This document shows, piece after piece, positions 1 through 5,084 of a stretch of DNA of 7,333 bases (the first letter of the stretch is position 1; each line of letters begins with the position of its first letter). Location: the NCBI GenBank assembly GCA_046596415.1, contig JBKJML010000240.1:1-7333 (forward strand), in the 5' to 3' direction. A program made the position numbers and the translations under genes. The notes under the pieces are model-generated. The model was not told where the DNA came from. It searched no databases and worked only from the letters and a program-made list of their open reading frames with translations. This DNA is from JBKJML01 sp046596415. GTDB lineage: Bacteria; Actinomycetota; Thermoleophilia; Gaiellales; Gaiellaceae.

Positions 1-447
1 CCCGACGACGACGCCGGAGACACCGAGCAGCGCGACGATCGGGAAGAGGATCCGCGAGAGCGTCACCGAGAGGTCGAGGTCGACCGGGCCGAACGGGCGG
101 ATCAGGAGCGGCGCGGCAAGCATGAAGAGAGCGGTCAGCGCGCTGAGTCCGAGCAGCATCAGCCAGAAGACACTCGACGCGACCCGCCAGGCCCGCTTGC
201 GGTCGCCGTGCTCGAGCAACTCGCTGAAGACGGGCACGAACGCCGAGGAAAGAGCCGCGTCTGCGACGAGCGCGCGAACGAGGTTCGGGAGCTGGAACGC
301 GATCGTGAAGGCGTTGATCTTGCCGGCGGCGCCGAAGTAGTACGCGGCCACCATCTCCCGTACGAGCCCGAGGATCCGGGAAAGCCCGGTCGCGAGCGAG
401 AAGATCGCCGTCGACCAGGCGAGGCGGCGACCGGTCTGCTCCTCCAC
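1..447 (-). CDS. murJ: Lipid II flippase MurJ (MviN family), N-terminal 149 residues; 3' end outside the window
   Basis: MurJ is a polytopic membrane protein of the MOP superfamily that moves lipid II across the cytoplasmic membrane for peptidoglycan synthesis. The visible part has the family signatures: SRILGLVRE at residues 23-31, and a PNLVRALVADAALSSAFVPV run at about 54-73 that matches the PNLxRxLFAEGAFSxAFVP block of E. coli MurJ. Several hydrophobic segments follow, for example around residues 94-110 and 130-149. Arg24, Arg30 and Arg58 correspond to E. coli Arg18, Arg24 and Arg52. Asn45 stands where E. coli has Asp39, and Asp63 where it has Glu57. The GTG at 447-445 is the only plausible start: no ATG, GTG or TTG lies upstream in frame before a stop, and the N-terminus aligns with a 6-residue offset to E. 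coli. There is no Shine-Dalgarno sequence; a TATACT box 6 nt before the GTG points to a leaderless mRNA. The gene is divergent from rpsT. Family assignment is certain, but about two thirds of the protein is not visible. Confidence 0.95.
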   Translation of the reverse strand, partial: MEEQTGRRLAWSTAIFSLATGLSRILGLVREMVAAYYFGAAGKINAFTIAFQLPNLVRALVADAALSSAFVPVFSELLEHGDRKRAWRVASSVFWLMLLGLSALTALFMLAAPLLIRPFGPVDLDLSVTLSRILFPIVALLGVSGVVVG

Positions 448-453
448 GAAATG

Positions 454-459
454 AGTATA
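454..459 (-). promoter_or_regulatory. -10 element (TATACT) of a leaderless murJ promoter
   Basis: Read on the minus strand, TATACT is followed by six bases (CATTTC) and then the GTG start of murJ at 447. A -10 box ending 6 nt before the start codon puts transcription initiation on the first base of the codon. That is the arrangement known for leaderless mRNAs, which are common in Actinobacteria. No good -35 hexamer is seen at 16-18 bp spacing, and no Shine-Dalgarno could exist on such a transcript. The box is seen directly; the start site is inferred from spacing. Confidence 0.65.
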
Positions 460-470
460 GGTCGGGTGTT

Positions 471-479
471 TGCTACGAT
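471..479 (+). promoter_or_regulatory. Extended -10 promoter of rpsT (TGCTACGAT)
   Basis: TGCTACGAT fits the extended -10 pattern TGnTAnnnT. No convincing -35 hexamer lies 16-18 bp upstream, which is typical when the TGn extension is present. The predicted start site is near 486-487, giving an rpsT leader of about 45 nt. The element sits 14 bp from the oppositely directed TATACT box of murJ, so the two promoters overlap back to back and polymerase bound at one probably affects the other. Confidence 0.6.
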
Positions 480-486
480 CCGACGC

Positions 487-503
487 GCCCGCGCGCTGCG
501 GGC
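487..503 (+). other. Perfect 6-bp hairpin at the predicted 5' end of the rpsT transcript
   Basis: GCCCGC (487-492) and GCGGGC (498-503) are perfect reverse complements around the 5-nt loop GCGCT. The stem is entirely G-C and starts at or next to the start site predicted from the extended -10 box. No T-run follows, so it is not an intrinsic terminator. It could protect the 5' end of the mRNA or take part in regulating S20 synthesis. The structure is seen in the sequence; the function is inference. Confidence 0.45.
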
Positions 504-530
504 ACTTTCACGCTAGGCCTTACTCACACC

Positions 531-797
531 GTGCCCAATATTCGCCAGCAGAAGAAGCGCGTCAGGACCTCCGCCCGCGAGCGGCTGGAGAACCTGCGCT
601 ATCGCTCGACCGTCAAGACGCTGACCAAGCGCCTCGAGACAGCTGCGGAGGCCGGCGACGCGAAGCAGGTCGCGGCCGACCACCTCGAGCTCGTCCGGAC
701 GATCGACAAGGCCGCCTCGCGCGGTGCGCTGCACAAGAACACGGCCGCGCGCAAGAAGGCGCAGGCCTCGCGCACCGCCGGCAGCACCTCTTCGTAA
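531..797 (+). CDS. rpsT: 30S ribosomal protein S20 (bS20)
   Basis: The gene encodes an 88-residue basic protein of the bS20 family, a primary 16S rRNA binder that joins the 30S subunit early in assembly. The N-terminus, MPNIRQQKKRVRTSARERLE, matches the MANIKSQKKRI pattern of S20. The middle is predicted to be long helices, and the GALHKNTAARKKAQ stretch near residues 65-78 matches the conserved G-x-(I/L)-HKN-x-A-(A/S)-RKKS/A block. The length is normal for the family (about 85-90 aa). The start is the GTG at 531, fixed by that N-terminal match. There is no strong Shine-Dalgarno, only AGG at 515-517, which is 13 nt away. The gene has its own promoter and leader hairpin upstream. It converges with holA across a 9-bp gap with no room for a dedicated terminator, so the two transcripts probably overlap at their 3' ends. 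Confidence 0.97.
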   Translation: MPNIRQQKKRVRTSARERLENLRYRSTVKTLTKRLETAAEAGDAKQVAADHLELVRTIDKAASRGALHKNTAARKKAQASRTAGSTSS

Positions 798-806
798 CGC
801 CCGCTG

Positions 807-1790
807 CTACCTCGAACGCGCCGGCTCGCGGCCGAGATCGACGAGCGCCCTCTGGAGCTCTAGATCGGCCGACAGGCGCGAGCCGCCCTTGAGTGCGTGG
901 TCGAGCTGGGCTAGCCGGACGACGGCGCCGCGTAGTTCCTCGACCGAGAAATTGGCTGCCTGCGCGAAGAGCTTCTCCGCGTAGAACGGGTGCAGCTTGA
1001 GCGTCGTCGCCCCGTCACGGGGCCGCACGCCTTCGGCTGCGAGCCGTTGGCATGCTCGCACCTTGCTCACATGGCTTCCGAGCGTGGCGGCGAGGCGGGG
1101 CGCGACCTCGCGCCGGTGCTTCGCCTCACGCTCGAAGATCGTCTCGCTCGCCTCGAGCGTCGCAGCGAGATCGCGCCGCCCCCACGCGTCGGTCAGATCG
1201 AAGATCGGCGTCTCGGCGAGCGGGCTCGCGAGCGCCTCGACCTCACGCTCACCGACCGGCTCACCGGCCGCCCACGTTGCGATCTTGTCGACCTCGCTCG
1301 CCAACTGGAGCAGGTCTTCGCCGACGATGTGCACGAGCGCAGCACACGCAGACGGCTCGGCGCGCACTCCGGCCTGCTTGAACTGCTCGGCGACCCAGCC
1401 TGCGAGATTCCTCTTCGCGACGTTGAACTCGAGCAGCTGGCCGTGCTTCTGGCAGGCCTTGTGCAACGGCGAATCCTTCTTGAGCTCACCGGCGACGAGC
1501 GCGAGCACCGTCCCCTCGACTGGGTCGGCCGCGTATGCCTCGATCGCCTTGGCGTCGGCCGCCTTCCACCTGTCGACGTCCTCGACCAGCACGAGCCGGG
1601 CCTCGGCCATGAAGAAACCGAGCGCGTTGCAGGCTGCGACGGCGTCGTCACCGGTCTCCTTCGTCCCGTCGAGGGTCTCGATCGAGTCTTCGCCGACGCG
1701 GTCCTTGAGCCGCCGCAGCGCCCGAACGATTTTCGGCCGGTCGCTTCCCGTCAGCAGGTAGAGCGGCTTCAGGTCGGTCACGACGGCCAT
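807..1790 (-). CDS. holA: DNA polymerase III subunit delta (clamp loader)
   Basis: Delta is the clamp-loader subunit that binds the beta sliding clamp and opens its ring, acting with the tau/gamma and delta-prime subunits. The 327-residue length is normal. The N-terminal AAA+-like fold starts with LKPLYLLTGSD (residues 7-17), matching the PVYLLxGxD opening of the family. VLVEDVDRWK (67-76) fits the strand after the degenerate ATP site; delta does not hydrolyse ATP, and no Walker A is seen. GEDLLQLASEVDKIATWA (157-174) matches the conserved GxDLxxLxNElEKL segment. The C-terminal collar domain has LKLHPFYAEKLFAQA (264-278) and the diagnostic LDHALKGG (296-303). The ATG at 1790 is preceded by AGGG with 7-nt spacing. 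It is the last gene of the comEA-comEC-holA unit, starting 13 bp after the comEC stop, so co-transcription is likely. Confidence 0.95.
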   Translation of the reverse strand: MAVVTDLKPLYLLTGSDRPKIVRALRRLKDRVGEDSIETLDGTKETGDDAVAACNALGFFMAEARLVLVEDVDRWKAADAKAIEAYAADPVEGTVLALVAGELKKDSPLHKACQKHGQLLEFNVAKRNLAGWVAEQFKQAGVRAEPSACAALVHIVGEDLLQLASEVDKIATWAAGEPVGEREVEALASPLAETPIFDLTDAWGRRDLAATLEASETIFEREAKHRREVAPRLAATLGSHVSKVRACQRLAAEGVRPRDGATTLKLHPFYAEKLFAQAANFSVEELRGAVVRLAQLDHALKGGSRLSADLELQRALVDLGREPARSR

Positions 1791-1797
1791 CGGCCAA

Positions 1798-1801
1798 CCC
1801 T
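1798..1801 (-). promoter_or_regulatory. Shine-Dalgarno (AGGG) of holA
   Basis: AGGG on the minus strand lies 7 nt before the holA ATG, in the 13-bp gap after the comEC stop. It supports the ATG at 1790 as the start and shows that holA can be initiated independently while sharing the comEC transcript. Confidence 0.55.
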
Positions 1802-1803
1802 AC

Positions 1804-4065
1804 TCAACGGACCGACAGGCGCCGGCCGTCCGTCTCGACGACGACGGGCCCGTCGCGGTCGGTGCGGAAGAGGCGCAGGCCGGGGACGGAGAGGAGCGCC
1901 GCGAGCGTCGAGGCACGGGGGTGCCCGTAGTCGTTCCGTCGGCCGACCGAGATGACCGCGACTCGCGGCCGCAGCGTGCGAAGCTCGTCGTACAGGCCCT
2001 CGTCGGCCGAGCCGTGGTGAGCGACCTTGAGGACGTCGACCGGCCCGTGGACGAGCGGTGCGGTGACGTTCGACTCCGCGTCGGCCGTGAATAGGGCGCG
2101 AATGCGGCCGTACTCGGCCAGGAGCACGGTGGCGCGATCGTTCGGGTCGGCGCCGGCCGGGCCGGGCCGGTCCGGCCAGAGCACTCGCAGCCGGAGTTGG
2201 CCGAGCCGATAGACCAAGCCGGAGCGAGCAAGGAGAACGGGCACGTCCCTCAGGCGAGCCTCGCGCATCGCGCCCGCCTCGAACGAGCTAGGAAACGGCA
2301 GCTGCGGATCCAGGACGGCACGCACCGAAACCCCGCGGATCACGTCCCTGGCGCCGCCGACGTGGTCGCGCTGCGGGTGGGTCATGACGAGCAGCGAGAG
2401 CGACCGGACACCGAGCCGCCGAAGCTGGCGCGCTACTCGCGCCTCCGGGGGCCCTTGGTCGACGAGCACGGCGCCCTCCGGCACCTGCAGCAGCGCTCCG
2501 TCGCCCTGCCCGACGTCGAGAAAGGTGATCCGCAAGCCCTGCGGCGGCGGCAACGGGGACCGCGGCAAGAACTGCCAGCCGGCGAGGGCGACTGCGGCCG
2601 TGGCCACCATGACGCCGATGGCGCGCCGCCGACGGCGCGGCAACCGCGGCACGGCCGCGGCCAGAGCCACCACGGCAAGAAGCGCTGCGAGCCCGGCCCA
2701 CGTCGTCACCTGTGCCCCCGGCAGCGACGCGACGAGCCTCGCGCAGCCGACGAGATAGGCGGCGCACCACCCGTTCAGCCAGGCGAGTGCGAGCGCGGCA
2801 CCCGGCAGCACCGGCTCCAGCAGCGCCCCGACGAGGCCGAGCAGCAGCAGCGGACCCATCGCGGCGAACGCGACGACGTTCGCGAGCACCCCGTAGACCG
2901 GGATCGCGTGGAACTGGAGCCAGAGCACGGGCGCCGTCACCGATGCACAGACGATCGAGACCGCCAGCGCGTCGCGCACCGGCGCCGGGATCGGGTAGCC
3001 CTCGAGCACGCGGCCGACCCGAGGGAGCCCGGCGAAGATGGCTGCGACGGCGCCGAAGGAGAGCTGGAAGCCTGGCTCGAGGAGCGTCGGCGGCGACCAG
3101 GCGAGCAGCACGAGCGCGCCGAGCGCGAGGAAGTGCCAGCGGTCGCGCGGACGCGCCGCGAGCCAGGCGAGCGATGCGAGCCCGCCCGCCACACCAGCCC
3201 TCACGACGGAGGGCTGCCAGCCGACCGCCAGCACGTAGCCGCCGATCGCGGCGAGGGCGGCCAGTTCCGCGACGAGCCTCGGCACCGCGAGCAGCCAGGC
3301 GAGCGCCATCACCGCAGCGACGATCAGGGCGATGTTCTGGCCGGACACTGCGAGCAGGTGGTAGAGGCCCGAGGCGCGGAAGGCGTCGCGGAGCTCGTCG
3401 GAGAGGCCGCCGTCCTCGCCGAGGACGATCCCTTCCAGGACCGCCCGCCGTTCTCCCGATAGGCCGGGCGCAACGGAGCGTGCGAGATGGCGGCGCAGCC
3501 GGTCGGCGAAGCCGCCAACTCCGCCCCGCCTGCCGACGATCCGCCAGTCGCGGCCGTGGACGACGACGTGGACGCCCTGGCGTTCGAGCCAGCGGCGTTC
3601 GTCGAAGCCACTGCCGCGGGGGTCGTGAGGCGCCGCGATCCGCGCGACGAGCTCGAGTACGGCCCCCTGCGGCGGCGCGCGCCCGAGCGGCAGCTCGAGC
3701 AGGACGCGCTCGCGGAGCCGCTCGCCCCGGAAGCGCCGGATCTGGGCGGGGATGCGCAGTGCGTAGGTACCGCTGCGGGCCGGACCGGTGATCACCGCTT
3801 CGGCTGCAGCGACGCGCCCGATCTCGGCCGTGAGTGGGCTCCGGTCGAGCGCGTCGAGCCGCAGGCTTCCCCAGCACCACCCCGCGAGTAGAAGCGCAGC
3901 CGCGAGCGCGACGAGGCGCAGCCGCTCATCGAGGCAGGCGGCGAGCGCCGCACCGATGGCGAAGAGCGCGAGCGCAGGGGCTCTGACGGCGTTCGCCGCC
4001 GCGATCCCGAGCGCCGCCGCCGCGACGAGCAGCGCTGGCCAGTGGCGCTCGACCGCCTTGCTCAC
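1804..4065 (-). CDS. comEC: ComEC/Rec2 family competence DNA-uptake channel protein with C-terminal metallo-beta-lactamase-like domain
   Basis: ComEC is the inner-membrane channel that takes up single-stranded DNA in natural transformation. The 753 residues show all three parts of the family. Two or three hydrophobic segments in residues 9-65 lead into an extracytoplasmic DUF4131/OB-like region (about 75-180) containing PHDPRGSGFDERRWLERQGV. A multi-helix Competence domain (about 205-480) carries YHLLAVSGQN (235-244) and QPSVVRAGVAGG (284-295). The C-terminal metallo-beta-lactamase fold (about 511-753) carries FLDVGQGDG (515-523), THPQRDHVGG (562-571), NDRATVLL (642-649), LFTADAE (658-664), LKVAHHGS (679-686) and NDYGHP (711-716). 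The second His of HxHxDH is Gln565. The reading frame stays open well upstream inside comEA, but GTG 4065 is chosen because it overlaps the comEA stop as GTGA and is followed by a normal ComEC N-terminus. Translational coupling to comEA is likely. No frameshift or truncation is seen. Whether the cell is actually transformable cannot be judged from this gene. Confidence 0.95.
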   Translation of the reverse strand: MSKAVERHWPALLVAAAALGIAAANAVRAPALALFAIGAALAACLDERLRLVALAAALLLAGWCWGSLRLDALDRSPLTAEIGRVAAAEAVITGPARSGTYALRIPAQIRRFRGERLRERVLLELPLGRAPPQGAVLELVARIAAPHDPRGSGFDERRWLERQGVHVVVHGRDWRIVGRRGGVGGFADRLRRHLARSVAPGLSGERRAVLEGIVLGEDGGLSDELRDAFRASGLYHLLAVSGQNIALIVAAVMALAWLLAVPRLVAELAALAAIGGYVLAVGWQPSVVRAGVAGGLASLAWLAARPRDRWHFLALGALVLLAWSPPTLLEPGFQLSFGAVAAIFAGLPRVGRVLEGYPIPAPVRDALAVSIVCASVTAPVLWLQFHAIPVYGVLANVVAFAAMGPLLLLGLVGALLEPVLPGAALALAWLNGWCAAYLVGCARLVASLPGAQVTTWAGLAALLAVVALAAAVPRLPRRRRRAIGVMVATAAVALAGWQFLPRSPLPPPQGLRITFLDVGQGDGALLQVPEGAVLVDQGPPEARVARQLRRLGVRSLSLLVMTHPQRDHVGGARDVIRGVSVRAVLDPQLPFPSSFEAGAMREARLRDVPVLLARSGLVYRLGQLRLRVLWPDRPGPAGADPNDRATVLLAEYGRIRALFTADAESNVTAPLVHGPVDVLKVAHHGSADEGLYDELRTLRPRVAVISVGRRNDYGHPRASTLAALLSVPGLRLFRTDRDGPVVVETDGRRLSVR

Positions 4066-4631
4066 GGTGTCACGAGGTCGCGAAGCTGCTCGATCCGCGC
4101 CGGCCCGATACCGGGAACCGCGTCCAGGTCGTCGACCGACCGGAAGCCGCCGTGCGCTGCGCGGTAGTCGAGGATCTTCTGCGCCGTGACCGGACCGACG
4201 CCGGGTAGCTCGTCGAGTTGCTGAAGCGTCGCCGAGCCGAGGCTGACCGGCCCGGCGCGCGGAGCGGCGCCTCCTACGGTTCCGGCGGGCAACCGGGCGG
4301 GCACGACGACCTGGATTCCGTCTGCGACCTTGGCCGCGAGGTTGATCGCGGCGAGGTCGGCCCCTTGGGTGGCTCCGCCCGCGCGGTGAACCGCCTCGGC
4401 GACGCGCGCGCCATCGGGAAGACGGTAGAGCCCCGGTCGGCGCACCGCCCCGGCGACGTGGACGACGAGCCGCGCCGGCGCGGCCGCCGCGACGGGGATG
4501 ATCGCGGCGGCCGGCTGCACCGGCTGGGATGCGCCTGCGCCGGCCAGCCGGTGCCCCGCGAGCGCCAGGAACGCAAGCAGGACGAGCCCGAGCGCGAGGG
4601 CCCGGCGCCGGGTGAGGGAGACCGCAGGCAC
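4062..4631 (-). CDS. comEA: ComEA-like DNA receptor: membrane anchor, SLBB domain, tandem helix-hairpin-helix
   Basis: ComEA binds incoming double-stranded DNA outside the membrane and passes it to ComEC. From the GTG at 4631 the protein has 189 residues. A short basic tail with TRRR is followed by one membrane segment (about 11-26). Then comes an SLBB domain (about 54-112, with VVHVAGAVRRPGLYRLPDGA and AVHRAGGA). A C-terminal pair of helix-hairpin-helix motifs follows: LDELPGVGPVTAQKIL at about 139-154 and LDAVPGIGPARIEQL at about 169-183. Family members usually begin the HhH region with LNTA; here it is LGSA. The start is uncertain. A GTG at 4703 would add 24 residues, but that stretch uses AT-ending codons (TTT, GTT, TCT, CGT, ATT) unlike the rest of the gene, encodes two cysteines and lacks a Shine-Dalgarno, so it looks like intergenic promoter DNA. 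The 4631 GTG has only an AGGG abutting it. The gene overlaps comEC by 4 bp; comEB is absent. Confidence 0.9.
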   Translation of the reverse strand: MPAVSLTRRRALALGLVLLAFLALAGHRLAGAGASQPVQPAAAIIPVAAAAPARLVVHVAGAVRRPGLYRLPDGARVAEAVHRAGGATQGADLAAINLAAKVADGIQVVVPARLPAGTVGGAAPRAGPVSLGSATLQQLDELPGVGPVTAQKILDYRAAHGGFRSVDDLDAVPGIGPARIEQLRDLVTP

Positions 4632-4662
4632 CCCTGGATCGTCGCGGCGCGCTGCACGCAGG

Positions 4663-4706
4663 ACCGTGCCCGAAATGTGACGAGAAACGCAAAAGCAGGG
4701 CACGAT
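4663..4706. repeat. Inverted repeat A(C/T)CGTGCCC flanking an AT-rich patch in the divergent comEA/lipoprotein region
   Basis: ACCGTGCCC at 4663-4671 and the reverse complement of ATCGTGCCC at 4698-4706 form a 9-bp inverted repeat with one mismatch and a 26-bp spacer. The spacer (4672-4697) is clearly richer in A and T than its surroundings, as expected for a promoter. It lies between the favoured comEA start (4631) and the lipoprotein start (4713). It could be a regulator site serving both genes. No -10/-35 pair is convincing in either direction, and a repeat this short can arise by chance. Confidence 0.3.
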
Positions 4707-4712
4707 GGAGGA

Positions 4713-5084
4713 ATGCGCTCGCTCGCCGCGCTCGCACTCGTCCTCGTATCCCTCGCCACTGCCGCCTGCGCAGCCGGCGCGACTCCCACGACCGGCGTGC
4801 GAGGGATCGTGCTGCGTGGGCCAACGCAGCCCGTCTGCCAGGTCGGCAAGACGTGCGAAGGGCCTGCCGCCGCAGTCACGCTCGTCTTCTCACGCGAGGG
4901 CAAGGAACGCGCGCGGGTGAAGACCGGCAGCAACGGCCGCTTCACGGTCGCGCTCCCGCCCGGCCGCTACGGCGTGCGCACGACCGCGAGAGTCTTCGGC
5001 CGCACGCCGCAGCCGGCGACGGTGACGGTGCCGCGCACGGGCTACGCCCGCGTCACGCTGCGCATCGACACCGGTATCCGCTAG
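4713..5084 (+). CDS. Small predicted lipoprotein with a carboxypeptidase-regulatory-like (beta-sandwich) domain; function unknown
   Basis: The gene encodes 123 residues. MRSLAALALVLVSLATAAC is a compact signal peptide ending in a plausible lipobox with Cys19 as the lipid-modified residue. Thr at -3 is less usual than Leu, so simple secretion is the alternative. The mature part begins GVRGIVLRGPTQPVC and contains a Cys pair (C42, C48; CQVGKTC). It continues with the TGSNGRFTVALPPGRYGV block (71-88) typical of carboxypeptidase-regulatory/CnaB-like beta-sandwiches, and ends VTLRIDTGIR. I recall similar short secreted proteins in Thermoleophilia and related actinobacteria; no specific role is known to me. 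The start is not certain. GGAGGA directly abuts ATG 4713 (spacing 0-1 nt, too close for normal use), another ATG 8 nt upstream is out of frame, and an in-frame GTG at 4677 would lengthen the n-region by 12 residues. The gene is divergent from comEA and convergent with leuS, with the stop codons overlapping. Confidence 0.8.
   Translation: MRSLAALALVLVSLATAACAAGATPTTGVRGIVLRGPTQPVCQVGKTCEGPAAAVTLVFSREGKERARVKTGSNGRFTVALPPGRYGVRTTARVFGRTPQPATVTVPRTGYARVTLRIDTGIR

Noticed and set aside
781..807. GCAGC...GCTGC inverted repeat at the rpsT-holA junction as a terminator
   Set aside because: The stem is only 5 bp with a 17-nt loop, and no T-run follows on either strand.
2838..2851. Short AGC/CAG triplet run inside comEC
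   Set aside because: A few repeats of a common codon combination (Leu/Ala-rich membrane segment on the other strand) in GC-rich DNA; no sign of a microsatellite or functional repeat.
2197..3462. Long open frame on the plus strand opposite comEC (421 codons)
   Set aside because: It lies wholly antisense to a clear ComEC, is extremely rich in Arg, Glu, Gly and Pro, and shows no domain. It is the usual open shadow frame of a high-GC gene.
4066..4824. Upstream in-frame extension of comEC by 253 codons, suggesting a fusion
   Set aside because: The extension is low-complexity Arg/Gly/Ala/Pro sequence overlapping comEA in another frame. The GTG at 4065 gives a normal ComEC N-terminus and a standard stop/start overlap.
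4705..4920. Plus-strand frame of 71 codons starting at ATG 4705
   Set aside because: It overlaps the lipoprotein gene in another frame. The 4713 frame gives a signal peptide and a recognisable domain, while this one is Ser/Arg/Pro-rich without features.
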